Assembly: GCA_963514095.1 (NCBI GenBank)
Contig: OY741282.1
Coordinates: 16,016,921-16,080,920, forward strand
Reading direction: 5' to 3'
DNA: 64,000 nt
Source of the DNA: Eutrigla gurnardus
Taxonomy: Eukaryota > Chordata > Actinopteri > Perciformes > Triglidae
Positions 50,901 to 62,190 of this stretch are shown piece by piece. The notes under the pieces were generated by a model. That model saw nothing but the letters and a program-made list of their open reading frames with translations, searched no databases and was not told the origin of the DNA. Position numbers and translations under genes: made by a program. How positions within the stretch are numbered: position 1 is the stretch's first letter; every line of letters begins with the position of its first letter.

Positions 50901-52866
50901 TCAGACTAAATCAACAGATCATCAATAATGGAAATAATCAATAGTTGCAGCCCTGAAATGTAATAAAAGGGATTAAACAGGTAAATAGATATGAATAAAC
51001 ATATTCAGACCACCTGAGATGTCTGGTCCGGTTCACCACATTTATTTAGTTTATTATTTTATAATCAAGTAAACCAGGGTAAAGATTGGAGACCGGGGGC
51101 CCGTTGCACAAAACTAGGATTAAGACATCCAGGATAAGTGACTGAGCTGAGCTCAATCGATCCAAAACAAGAGCATCCAGGCTTAATTGGTTGCACAAAG
51201 ACCAAGCCAGGATGAGCAGACATGGATTCATCAAGCCAGGTGAAACCAATCCTGGATAGGTGCGCGCTCACGGCTCCCTGAAATAGACCCAGCCGCCGAT
51301 CACAGATTCACTGATTCACCATGGCAAATAGAGCGGCATACTTTTCCCCGCCGGAGGCAGAAACCCTCATGGAGGCATACGAGGAGGTCAGGCTGCTCTA
51401 ACTATTTTCAACTGCAAGATTGCCAGTTCGATTCCCGGCTCCTCCTAGTTAGCATTTACCGAACCTTAACTCTAACCCTAACCCTAACCAACGAAAGATC
51501 ATATACATTCACTGAAGGAATAATATGAGAACAAAATGCAGATTTTTCGATAGGAATGTCATCAAAACGTACTTTAATACTCTCCTCCTCTAAAACAACG
51601 GGTTACAATATTATGACTTTATTCTCGAAGTCTGTGAATTTTTATTTTTTCTCTGTGGCTCTAATATTCCGTCATTTTATATATAGCCTTATAGTCTATG
51701 GGAAACTGTAAATTACCTAATGATAGCAACATCATCTAAAATCGTAATTTATCCAAAATGATTGAAATGAATGATCACAAACGTTTAAATAATGAGAGCG
51801 GGTCTAGTTATATGTGATAACAATGTGTAGTGGGCAGTGGAATAACTATTGGTTTCCGTTTGTGGTGACTGCTGACTGAGATAAGGGCTGAGATTAAATA
51901 GATCCTGGAATTTAGGATCACTCACTCCACAGAATAAATCTCCATGGTAACTTATACACCATAACATATCCTACTGCCCCCTATCCCACTTTTGTGCAAC
52001 CGGATCACGGATAAATTGAACCAGGATAACCAAGATATCCCGGTTTAATCCCTTATCCAAGTTTTGTGCAACGGGCCCCAGGTCTGATGTGGTCCCTCCA
52101 GGTCTTATTATTTAGGGACTAATTGCTCATGAAAAATAAAGATGGTGTCTATGAAACCCGACTCTAGGTCTGTTTCACACATTTAATATGCTGTGTTAGT
52201 CTGCCCATGTGAACGCGAAACTCCATTCATCACGTTCATCCATTTAAGCATCGGCTCCCAGTCTTCCCACCACAGACCGGGCTCGGCGGTAACTGGCCGC
52301 CGGGTGTTTACGTTGACATTCCACTAAATTAATACCCGCTTGTTGGATTACACATTTTGCCGAATTCATCAGCAAGACCCACGTGACATTTAAAAGTAAT
52401 TCTGTCTTATTTCACAAGTTAAGTAATTGTACATAATCGGTATCACGTTAAATGTTAGGGTTTTCTAACGGAGTCCGGTCCGTCGGAAGAGTGAACTCTT
52501 CGCTTGTTTTTTTGTTGTTGTTTGTTTTTAAGTTGCAGAAATCCCGCAACGGGAGATTTAGCTCCCCTTAAACAACAAACACTCCAATACGGTCCTGAAC
52601 TGCGGGCCGGAACCGGATCGAAACTATTCAACGAGAACTAATCATGGTGAAAGTTTCGTGATAACACCGGGAAACTTGTTCGCTAGCTTCCCTTTGCATC
52701 CCGACGCCTTGGAGCTCAACGGCCGGCGGGCCGCGGAGCGAACACGGCCACTAAAACGTTTAAATAAAGCCTTTCTCACCGCGTCAGAATCACTGTTAAC
52801 GTGCTGGAACATGAGAGAAGCCAAAACGATCCCGGAGACCCGGACCGTCGGCTCCGAGTCCGCCAT
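47945..52866 (-). CDS. abraxas1: Abraxas 1, scaffold of the BRCA1-A complex
   Basis: Abraxas1 is the MPN-minus scaffold that brings BRCC36, RAP80 and BRCA1 to damaged chromatin. Nine exons in transcript order: 52780-52866, 50532-50622, 50150-50186, 50010-50076, 49546-49742, 49111-49230, 48804-48888, 48367-48478 and 47945-48279; 376 residues (human 409). The MPN-like domain reads VSGIVLASLMFQHVNSDSDA, EGLILGES, IGWYRQRRNSDQQMTFREK and MIFLLLTPS. A coiled coil (KLEDSERLLETLQEEVSALR) follows. I used the ATG giving MADSEPTVRVSG because it aligns with the human start. An in-frame ATG at 52959 would add 31 residues. The C-terminus ends RTFPVETP and lacks the SPTF motif that binds BRCA1 BRCT when phosphorylated, so the last exon may be incomplete or divergent. 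Confidence 0.92.
48536..48786. repeat. GAGTCAACGAGTCGC minisatellite, abraxas1 intron 7
   Basis: Units such as CAGAGTCAACGAGTCGCCGG fill the intron between exons 48804-48888 and 48367-48478. Confidence 0.95.
50215..50520. repeat. GGTCATGTGACGGTGA minisatellite, abraxas1 intron 2
   Basis: Units such as GGTCATGTGACGGCGAGGTC make up nearly the whole intron. Each contains a CATGTGAC/GTCACATG E-box-like word, giving a dense cluster of potential USF/MITF-type sites. Confidence 0.93.
51096..52079. mobile_element. PIF/Harbinger-like element with Myb-like ORF remnant
   Basis: The termini are inverted repeats GGGGCCCGTTGCACAAAACT, differing a few bases further in. Near 51321-51390 the plus strand encodes MANRAAYFSPPEAETLMEAY, the start of a Myb/SANT-like protein of the kind Harbinger elements carry beside their transposase. 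No transposase remains. A short tRNA-SINE-like scrap (GTTCGATTCCCGGCTCCTCC, about 51427) is embedded. A clear target-site duplication was not found. It lies in abraxas1 intron 1. Confidence 0.78.
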
Positions 52867-53921
52867 GATGCTGCTGCTGGTGCTGGTCGGCGACGCTGGC
52901 GGGTCACGAGCGTCACTGCAGCGCAACACAGACGCGGGAAAAAACCTGCGCTTTCCCAACGCAGTCCGCCATTATGAGGCTAACTGCTAACTCCGAGGCT
53001 AACGGAGGGGCGTGGCTTAACCGCCCAGCCGTCTCGTCGTCGTCGCGTCGGGACAGAAGCAACATTTCTGCGCTTTAACGGGACTTTTAACGGCACCGGG
53101 ACTCTACGACTCTCAGGTTTTTATTTAAACACACATATACATGTTTGTTGCTGTTGTTACTGTAGATGGATGCTGTTAACGGCAGACTAACGGGACTATA
53201 ACGGAGTAACGGGACTATATCGGGGACTATAACGAAGTAACGGGGCTAACGGGGACTATAACGGACTAACGGGACTAAAACAGGGACAAACGGGACTATA
53301 ACGGACGAACGGGACTATAACGGGGGCCATAACGGACTAACGGAAGAACAGAAGAACTCTCGGGTACTTTAATACAACCAGAGAAGATCTTCTCAGTCTT
53401 CTTCGAAGAAGAAAAAAAGTAGAAGTACACCAATGTAAAAGTTCTGCCCTCACAAACGAAATAAAAGTACACAAATACAATGTGCGAAAAGTACTTAAAG
53501 TATCAAAAGTACTCAATATAAGATGAGATAGAACTTTATTTAGATAAAGCTAATTATGTACTTTTACCACCCCTATTAAAGTATTATATCTATTTTATAT
53601 GGCATTCAAATGTTGGATCGTCATAATGATTATTATTGGTTTTATGTCAACAAGCGTCCTTTTATATGTAAGTATTAGATATTAATACTTTCTATGCTGT
53701 TTATAAAATTAATGGTGTATAAACGTTTACAAACAGAGATGCAACATTTTTTATAAGATAATCACATTCAAGTAAAATATTATTTATGTCTGGTGTATTA
53801 ATTTACACAAATTATACTAAAGTAAAGTACCTTAAAACTATACTTGACTAAATGTTTAGTAGTAGATTGTCACTATGACTAATAGTTCGATCTGTTATGT
53901 AAATATAAATAAATAAATAAG

Positions 53922-53923
<2 letters not shown>

Positions 53924-53988
<65 letters not shown>
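53924..53988. repeat. (TA)n microsatellite
   Basis: A pure TA run about 65 bp long lies before gpat3. Confidence 0.97.
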
Positions 53989-53992
<4 letters not shown>

Positions 53993-54080
53993 CCAGAGTT
54001 CCTGATTGAAACGTTTCTATTGACCGTATGTTAAATTGGCTGAAAACTGCATGGAGTCTGGTGTGTGGTGTCTGCAGACG

Positions 54081-54089
54081 ATGCCGTGA
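54081..54089 (+). promoter_or_regulatory. gpat3: Two-codon uORF before gpat3
   Basis: ATGCCGTGA (M-P-stop) lies after the presumed acceptor and 20 nt before the gpat3 start codon, which has a good context (GGGACCATGG). It is a minimal upstream frame that scanning ribosomes would meet first. Confidence 0.6.
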
Positions 54090-54109
54090 GCTGCTCGGCT
54101 GTTGGGACC

Positions 54110-57100
54110 ATGGAGGACCTCTGGGGGGCCGCTCAGGCCGTTTTCCAGGTGTGGATGTTTGTGGTGGTCTTCCTCATCATGCTGCCGGCCATGTTTGGAC
54201 TCTCTCTGGGGGTCACCGGGGTCTACATCCAGATCCTGATCCAGATCCTGGAGGTAACAGCAGTGTGTCCTCTCTCTGTCTCAGTCCTGCTTGACGTGTT
54301 TGTTGAGCAGCTGTGTGATGTCGTTGTTAGTGGTCCACCTTACGGATCCAGAGAGGCCGGCAGACCCAGACCAGCATCCCCGTTCCTCTGCCCAACGGTG
54401 AGTCACCTCCACCTTCATGTCACCTCCACCTCCACCTTCATGTTACCTTCATGTCACCTCCACCTATATATATGTATAATGTATAATAATGTATAATAAA
54501 CATTATGAACATTATATACATTATGACGGCGGTCTGCGTATCTAATCTCATCTCAAGCTTCACAGAGTGAGAACCACAAACAGACAGTTGCACTCATGGA
54601 TCATTATTAGTAAGGGTCATTCCAACACTGGGATCCTGTTTTCTCGATGAAAGGCTCTTTGAGCTTCACTCACACGTGACATTGATCGCCGATCAGCTGA
54701 TGACCGATAACATCTGCGTTGTGTCTCAGGGATCATCGAGCGGGGGGGCGGCTCCATGGAGGAGGAGGTGGGCCGGCTAAGGGGGGCATCTGGCGAGTTC
54801 TCTCTGAGCGACGCCTTCTACTTCTACCACGGCGGCGTGGAGAGCATCGTGGACGACCAGGTGACTCAGCGCTTCTCCTCCGAACAGCTGGCCTCCTGGA
54901 ACCTGCTCACCAGGACCAACCAGAACTTCCGCTACATCAGCCTCCGCCTCACTGTCATTTGGGGGGTCGGGGTCTTCGTCCGCTATGGGGTCCTCTTCCC
55001 CCTCAGGTGAGTCTGGGAGCCGGCACCAAGGGGACGGTCCAGGTCCAGGGTCGGTCCAGGTCCTGAATAAATGATCAACATCTACAAGTTGTAACCAACC
55101 AGACTGATCCTCCCTCTGGTCTCCAGGATCACGTTAGCCCTCATCGGACTCTCATGGCTCATCATTGGAACCAGTCTGGTCGGGTCTCTGCCTGAGAGCA
55201 GGTATGGCAACGTGGCAACTACTTACAGCAACACGGCAACTACTTACAGCAACAGGGCAACTACTTACAGGAACAGGGCAGCTAGCTACAGCAACTATCC
55301 CTAGTCCCTAGCATACAGGTGTCTCAGCCTTGCATGTAAACTCAAATTCAGAGTTTAAACTGCATGTTGTCACTTAAACTTAACAGCACTCAGCCAAACA
55401 TAATTATAACTATAGCCAGCGTGCTAGTGATTAGCATTTACAAGTAGTGCTAGTGATTAGTGTTAGCTTTGGTGATAGCGATAAGCATAAGCTAATGTAA
55501 AGGTCATCATGAAGGTTACGAGTGAAACTGAACTTGATCAACTCTTTTGGGCTCAGTGTAACATGTATAATATTAAACATTATCATGTATTCATATATTC
55601 ATGTATTCATAAATCCCCTTGTGTTCCAGCCTGAAGAACTGGCTGAGTGAGTTAGTCCACCTGACCTGCTACCGGATCTGTGCCAGAGGACTGTCGGCCA
55701 CCATCGTCTACCACAACAGGTGAGTCTCACCTTTACCCCCACCAGGAAGAGGTGATGGATCCCCGTCAGGACAGGAAGAGGTGACGGATCCCCGTCAGGA
55801 CAGGAACAGGTGACGGACCCCCGTCAGGACAGGAACAGGTGACGGACCCCCGTCAGGATAGGAACAGGTGACGGATCCCCGTCAGGACAGGAACAGATGA
55901 CGGATCCCCGTCAGGACAGGAACAGGTGACGGACCCCCGTCAGGACAGGAACAGGTGACGGATCCCCGTCAGGACAGGAACAGGTGACGGACCCCCGTCG
56001 GGACAGGAACAGTTGACGGATCCCCGTCGGGACAGGAACAGGTGACGGATCCCCGTCGGGACAGGAACAGGTGACGGACCCCCGTCGGGACAGGAACAGG
56101 TGACGGACCCCCGTCGGGACAGGAACAGGTGACGGATCCCCGTCAGGACAGGAAGAGATGACGGACCCCCGTCAGGACAGGAACAGGTGACGGACCCCCG
56201 TCGGGTCAGGAACAGGTGACGGACCCCCGTCGGGATAGGAACAGGTGACGGACCCCCGTCGGGACAGGAACAGGTGACGGACCCCCGTCGGGACAGGAAC
56301 AGGTGACGGATCCCCGTCGGGACAAGAACAGGTGACGGATCCCCGTCGGGACAGGAACAGGTGACGGACCCCCGTCGGGATAGGAACAGGTGACGGACCC
56401 CCGTCGGGACAGGAACAGGTGACGGACCCCCGTCGGGACAGGAACAGGTGACGGATCCGCGTCGGGACAGGAACAGGTGACGGATCCCCGTCGGGACAGG
56501 AACAGGTGACGGACCCCCGTCGGGACAGGAACAGGTGACGGACCCCCGTCGGGACAGGAACAGTTGACGGATCCCCGTCGGGACAGGAACAGGCGACGGA
56601 CCCCCGTCGGGACAGGAACAGGCGACGGACCCCCGTCGGGACAGGAACAGGTGACGGATCCCCGTCGGGACAGGAATAGGTGACGGACCCCCGCCGGGAC
56701 AGGCTGGGGGTAGCCAAGAAGTTTTTCCACAGCCATAACCTGGAGGATATCTGCCCCCATGCCTCCACCAGGGCCAACGCCCTGCGCTCCTCACTCACAG
56801 CATGCCTGTACTGCCCCCAGAGGCGTGGAGGTTCTTTATTTAAATTAAAACATCTGCTGGGCCTGTGAAAAGTGGTCACATCTTCTTGTTTGTAAACATC
56901 ATCACATCGTGTTTGTAAACATTATCACATCTTCTTGTTTGTAACCATTATCAGAGCTTCTTGTTTGTAAACATATCACACCTTGTTTGTCAACATTAGC
57001 ATGTCTATTTGTAAACATCATCACATATTCTTGTTTGTAAACATGATCACATCTTGTTTGTGAACATCATCACATCTTGTTTGTAAACATCATCACATCT

Positions 57101-60075
57101 TGTTTGTGAACATCATCACATCTTGTTTGTGAACATCATCACATCTTGTTTGTAAACATCATCACATCTTGTTTCTGCAGAGAAAACAAACCTCAGAAAG
57201 GAGGAATCTGCGTCGCCAATCACACGACGCCCATCGATGTGGTGATCCTGGCCAGCGATGGCTGCTACGCCATGGTGAGGTCATCACGCCTCTTACATCA
57301 CATGCACATCACATACACATCACATGACGTGAAGCCACTGGTCTGTGCTGTCCTGTCCTCAGGTTGGGCAGATTCACGGCGGTCTGATGGGGGTCATCCA
57401 GAGGTCCATGGTGAGGTCGTGTCCTCACGTCTGGTTCCAGAGGTCAGAGATGAAAGACCGCCACGCCGTGACCAGAAGGTGTGCAGCTGACACAGCAACT
57501 GGACGCAGCAACCAGATACAGCAACCAGACACAGCACAGCAACCAGACACAGCAACACAGCAACCAGACACAGCACCCAGACACAGCACCACAGCAACCA
57601 GACACAGCAACCAGACTAAGCAACACAGCAACCAGACACAGCAACACAGCAGCCAGACACAGCAACACAGCAACCAGACACAGCAACCACACACCGCACC
57701 ACAGCAACCGGACACAGCACCACAGCAACCAGACACAGCAACCAGATACAGCAACACAGCAACACAGCAACCGGACACAGCACCACAGCAACCGGACACA
57801 GCAACCAGACACAGCAACACAGCAACCAAACACAGCAACACAGCAACCAAACACAGCAACACAGCAACCAGACACTGCAACCAGATACAGCTACACAGCA
57901 ACCGGACACAGCAAACAGATACAGCAACACAGCAACCGGACACAGCACCCAGACACAGCAACACAGCAACCAGACACAGCAACCGGACACAGCACCATAG
58001 CAACCAGAAACAGCATTCTGGATATTTAAATCACTATGATGTGACTTAAGGGCTGCACGGTGGTGTAGTGGGTGTCACTGTCGCCTCACAGTGAGAGGGT
58101 CCTGGGTTTGATTCCCGGGTTGGGTTTGGGTCCTTCTGTGTGGCTGTTCTCCCCGTGTCAGCATTGGCTCTCTCCTGGTTCCTCCCACAGTCCAAAGACC
58201 TGTCTCTACATGTCTCCCTGTGATAGACTGGTTACCTGTCTGTCTCTACATGTCTCCCTGTGATAGACTGGTTACCTGTCTGTCTCTCCCTGTGATAGAC
58301 TGGTTACCTGTCTGTCTCTACATGTCTCCCTGTGATAGACTGGTTACCTGTCTGTCTCTACATGTGATAGACTGGTTACCTGTCTGTCTCTACATGTCTC
58401 CCTGTGATAGACTGGTTACCTGTCTGTCTCTACATGTCTCCCTGTGATAGACTGGTTACCTGTCTGTCTCTACATGTTTCCCTGTGATAACCTGGTTACC
58501 TGTCTGTCTCTACATGTCTCCCTGTGATAGACTGCCTTGGCCCAATGTTAGGTGGGATCAGCCCCCGCAACCCTGAATACAGGATAAGCGGTAGACGACA
58601 GATGGAAGGATGATGTGACTAAATCAACAGTTCATGTTATGAATGATTATTACTGCTTTATTCTTCTTCCTGTAAATGTTTGATTCCTGAACTGAACTGT
58701 TGCACCAAAGAAACATCCAGAAACGTGTCTCTGTCTGCAGGCTGAGAGCTCACGTTGCTGCCAAGACCAAACTACCCATCCTCATATTCCCAGAAGGTCA
58801 GTGTGATGAAGATGAGTGTGATGATGAAGGTGATAAAGATGATGATAAGGATGATGGTTTTAACAGGAACCTGCATCAACAACACGTCAGTCATGATGTT
58901 TAAGAAGGGCAGCTTTGAGATCGGAGGGACCATTTATCCAGTTGCCATCAAGGTAAGACAGCGTTCAGGGTCTCAAGGACCAGACTGAGACCACATGACA
59001 GGGGGGTCTTTTAAACCGTCTGTCTGTCTGCCTCAGTATGACCCTCGCTTTGGCGATGCCTTCTGGAACAGCAGTAAATACAACATGGTCAGCTACGTGC
59101 TGAGGATGATGACCAGCTGGGCCATCGTGGTCAACGTGTGGTACCTGCCCCCCATGACCATCCAGGTAAGATCCCCCCATGACCATACTACCCCCCATGA
59201 CCATCCAGGTAAGATATCCCCCCATGACCATCCAGGTAAGATATCCCCCCCCCCCCCCCCCATATTGTGTGTATAATGTGTGTGTGTGTGTGTGTGTGTG
59301 TTCAGGACGGGGAGGATGCAGCTCAGTTTGCCAACAGAGTGAAATCTACCATCGCCCACCAGGGGGGCCTGCTGGACCTGGCCTGGTGGGTCCTAAATAC
59401 TACCACATACTACCAAATACTACTAAATACTCATACATACCAGGACATACTATCACATACTACCAAATACTAATACATACTACCTAATACTACCACATAC
59501 TACTAAATACTACCACATACCACTAAATACTACCACATTATACTGACAGTGACCAAGTACTGTCTTTGAGTACACCGTAGTACTTCTACCTCCCTTCTGT
59601 TAATAGAGGAATATGTTATATATATATGAATGAATATTAATATGAATACTTTTCTACACTGTGGTATTAGTACTTTTACTGACGTAGAAGTTCTGAGTAC
59701 TTCTTCCACATCTGGTTATAACAATGTTCTTCAGTACTTTTACTTTTATCACTTAAAGTTTATTTGGATACTTTAACTGAAGTAAAACTTTGAATGCATC
59801 ATAGTACTTCTACACTGATATTTGAAGTAAAAGAACTAAGAGCTGAGAGTAGTCTGGCTGTGTGGTGATGTACTTGTACTGCTAGTGATGTACTTGTACT
59901 ACAGTAAACTACTGTGTTGTTGTGTTTCAGGGACGGAAGCCTGAAAAGAGGAAAAGTGAAGGACTCCTTTAAAGAGGAGCAGCAGAAGAAGTACAGCAGC
60001 ATCATCAGCCAAGGCCAGGACGCCGCCGCCACCGTGGACGCCGCCAGGCCCCGGTCTGACCAGGCCCCAGTCTGA
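54110..60075 (+). CDS. gpat3: Glycerol-3-phosphate acyltransferase 3
   Basis: GPAT3 (AGPAT9) is an ER membrane enzyme that acylates glycerol-3-phosphate, the first step of triglyceride synthesis. Twelve coding exons: 54110-54253, 54331-54397, 54730-55006, 55127-55201, 55630-55719, 57181-57274, 57363-57478, 58741-58796, 58867-58952, 59037-59165, 59306-59385 and 59931-60075; 452 residues (human 434). Membrane segments lie near residues 13-45 and in exons 3-4 (TVIWGVGVFVRYGVLFPLR; LALIGLSWLIIGTSLVG). Acyltransferase motif I is VANHTTPIDV (exon 6, H-x4-D), GGLMGVIQR follows in exon 7, motif III is LPILIFPEGTCINN (8-9) and motif IV is GGTIYPVAIKYDP (9-10). TQRFSSEQLASWNLLTRTN and the abraxas1 neighbour support GPAT3 over GPAT4. 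The Ala-rich C-terminal tail is longer than in human. Confidence 0.96.
55735..56700. repeat. 29-bp minisatellite, about 33 copies, gpat3 intron 5
   Basis: Units of GACAGGAACAGGTGACGGAC plus CCCCGTCGG start about 16 bp past the exon 5 donor. Early copies carry CAGG and later copies CGGG at one site, so the array was homogenised in two blocks. Minus-strand frames of up to 284 codons result from it and are not genes. Confidence 0.97.
56880..57172. repeat. AACATCATCACATCTTGTTTGT repeat before gpat3 exon 6
   Basis: Units of about 23 bp (ACATCATCACATCTTGTTTG) run into the acceptor TTGTTTCTGCAG. The pyrimidine tract of exon 6 is itself a mutated repeat unit. Confidence 0.94.
57480..58012. repeat. 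CAGACACAGCAAC minisatellite, gpat3 intron 7
   Basis: Irregular units (CACAGCAACCAGACACAGCA) begin within 15 bp of the exon 7 donor. They create many spurious frames on both strands. Confidence 0.96.
58047..58609 (+). mobile_element. SINE with an internally amplified 40-bp segment
   Basis: The head GGGCTGCACGGTGGTGTAGT and the tail ending ACAGGATAAGCGGTAGACGA match the SINE family. An 11-bp duplication ATGATGTGACT (58036-58046 and 58610-58620) flanks it. Between about 58200 and 58540, part of the SINE body (ACATGTCTCCCTGTGATAGA, then CTGGTTACCTGTCTGTCTCT) is repeated about eight times. Confidence 0.92.
59146..59245 (+). other. gpat3: Triplicated 5' splice site of gpat3 exon 10
   Basis: CATGACCATCCAG/GTAAGAT occurs at the true donor (boundary 59165/59166) and again with boundaries at 59208/59209 and 59235/59236. 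A fourth partial copy (CATGACCATAC) lies between the first two. All three donors are strong matches to the consensus. Confidence 0.93.
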
Positions 60076-60110
60076 CTCCTGTTTGATCATGTTGTAGTAG
60101 CATTGTTCCA

Positions 60111-60125
60111 CCAGCAGGGGGCGCT
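60111..60125 (+). promoter_or_regulatory. CTCF-like motif in the gpat3 3' UTR
   Basis: CCAGCAGGGGGCGCT matches the vertebrate CTCF core as I remember it, 36 bp after the gpat3 stop codon. Binding is not shown. Confidence 0.5.
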
Positions 60126-60364
60126 GCATCACAACACAACAACGCTGTTGATCCATGAGTCCTTCAGCGCTGCCAGACGTGTTGTCATCATCACAAAGTC
60201 TTAAATGTTCTGAGCTCTTATTGAATATAAAATATATTTAATCATCTGATTTTTATTATGAACTTCTGTTTATTGATTACAAATGTCTCCTGATCAACTT
60301 GTTTCTTTTCTTCTCATTTCTGGTGTTTTGTCTTATTGTGTTTTGTCTTATTGTGCAAATCAAT

Positions 60365-60379
60365 AATAAATCCAATAAA
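60365..60379 (+). terminator. gpat3 polyadenylation signals
   Basis: Two overlapping-range AATAAA hexamers (60365-60370 and 60374-60379) lie about 290 bp after the stop codon. Confidence 0.75.
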
Positions 60380-60550
60380 ATCTACAGACGTATCTTCAGC
60401 TTTTGTTGTTTTAGATGGTCTTTTCTGACGTAATATGACACAAAGTTTATAAAGTTACAGTTTATTAATTGTTCATTAAATGATGGAGACAAGCTGCCTT
60501 TAAGACATCAGGCATTAAATATTATTTTGATGTTATATATTAATAACTTA

Positions 60551-60592
60551 ACCCTGAAAACAGGATAAGCGGTAGACAATGGATGGATGGAT
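60551..60592 (+). mobile_element. 3' tail of a SINE copy
   Basis: ACCCTGAAAACAGGATAAGC followed by GGTAGACAATGGATGGATGG is the family 3' end, strongly 5'-truncated. Confidence 0.8.
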
Positions 60593-60611
60593 ATATTAAT
60601 AACTTACCCTT

Positions 60612-60621
<10 letters not shown>

Positions 60622-60642
<21 letters not shown>

Positions 60643-60645
60643 GAA

Positions 60646-60678
<33 letters not shown>

Positions 60679-60690
60679 TATGAAATATAC

Positions 60691-60748
<58 letters not shown>

Positions 60749-60812
60749 TGCATATATATATACATATTGTATATATATGCGTATATGTATATATATACAC
60801 ATATATGTAGAA
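60622..60812. repeat. (TA)n-rich array
   Basis: TATA repeats with ATGAAATATAC interruptions follow a short CT run. Near-palindromic sub-blocks make it hairpin-prone. Confidence 0.95.
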
Positions 60813-60829
60813 AGAGAGAAACCTATTTT

Positions 60830-62100
60830 TCGATGTATCATTATCATCGGTTTCTGCCATATTTCCCATCATGCTTTGGAACGTGAGGGTCGCGGTGAAG
60901 AATAAATGATGCAGCAGCTCGACATGAATATGAGGAAATATCAGAAACTTTAAATGATGCAAACAAAAAGAAGGATGTGAATGATTCCTCAGCGTCGGTT
61001 TGCGAGACGAAGCAGAGAAGAAGTCAGGACCAACGAGTGAATGACGTTAGAATAAAGAAATCAATCAATGAGCTGATCAGTTATATATCTATATGTTTCT
61101 GCCTTTCTCTAATTTTAACGTCATCACGTTTACATCGTTATTCTAATTTATGTTCTTTCTATTGTGTTAAATCCTGTTTTACATTTGGTCTCTTTTTATT
61201 TCTGCTGTTACATTTATAAATATCTAAAATATCTAGAATCTCTGCTGTTTCCTTATAAATATGATCTTTTGTTTATATGTGATCAGATATTAAACCTGCT
61301 GGTCTTGAATACGCTACGTGAAATGATCTGGTGCATGGACATTTATTAGTTATTTTCCTGTATTAGTTATTTTCATGTAGAAGTTGTTTTAATTTATTGG
61401 TTATTTTCATATATTAGTTATTTTTCTAAAAGGATGAGACATTAAATATTAAATTAAATATTAGGATTTATTTCTTTGTTAGGTTTTTGTGATGAATTTG
61501 TCTTCTATCATCAAATCTGTTTTCACTTGTATTTTAGTTTCTTTGTGAATGCATAAATAAAAATCAATCAAACACATTAATAGTAAAAAGCATGTTCTCC
61601 ATGTTGATAGATGGAGAATCAATAATGTGCTGGATTGTCATAATGGAATATAAAAGTGTGTGACTGGCAGTGAGCGGCGGCGGCGGATGGCAGACGGATG
61701 TGGACGCCGCTGAGTGGAGGCGCGGCCTGTTTACTGTGACGGCTTTAATAAAGAAAGCAGACACTGTGAAATAACAGGACTTATTGTTCCACACAGCTCA
61801 GCTCCACCTCCAATCACAATCCACCACAGATGTTTGTCCTCCCTAACAGGATTGTGAATTATTAATAGGATCTGAAGCCGCGGCGGCTAACCCGCTTGTT
61901 GAGGTGGGATTGTTGGCGAGCGATGCTGCACCGCAGCATTTACTGTGATGTATGTGTCTGCACATCCTTACATCCACTTTAATGGGATTCACATAGATTT
62001 CTGAGGGACATCATAAAGGCCTCCGACTGACCCGCCTCCATGCAAGCAGACCCCTGAGACCCCTGAGACCCCCCCCCCCTCCCCCCCATCTGGATCCATG
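60830..62100. other. Gene-free, mostly unique sequence downstream of gpat3
   Basis: 60830-61650 is AT-rich with no recognised gene. 61650-62050 differs: it has balanced composition, no repeats and several TAAT-type words, and is a candidate conserved non-coding element. A C-homopolymer (62071-62090) ends it. Confidence 0.5.
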
Positions 62101-62108
62101 CAACAACT

Positions 62109-62189
<81 letters not shown>

Positions 62190-62190
62190 C
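62109..62190. repeat. (TA)n microsatellite
   Basis: Two pure TA runs are separated by GTACAA. Confidence 0.96.

Larger units (their letters stand above)
52867..54109. promoter_or_regulatory. Divergent abraxas1 / gpat3 intergenic region
   Basis: GC-rich sequence around the abraxas1 start gives way to a minisatellite of ACGGACTAACGGGACTATAA units (53165-53350), AGTACTT-type repeat words (53395-53560), AT-rich sequence and a (TA)n run (53924-53988). CTGCAG at 54073-54078 looks like a splice acceptor for the gpat3 exon holding the start codon, so an upstream non-coding gpat3 exon probably exists; I could not locate it. Confidence 0.65.

Noticed and set aside
51466..51489. Telomere-like CTAACCCTAACCCTAACC
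   Set aside because: Only about three units, inside a DNA transposon; too short for an interstitial telomere.
55940..56879. Minus-strand frames of 184-284 codons with a repeated GGPSPVPVPTG-like peptide
   Set aside because: They are a 29-bp minisatellite read through. The period is not a multiple of three, all three frames are open, and it lies in a gpat3 intron.
57345..58049. 234-codon Gln/Thr-rich frame overlapping gpat3
   Set aside because: It starts antisense to no gene but in the wrong frame of exon 7 and continues through a CAGACACAGCAAC minisatellite.
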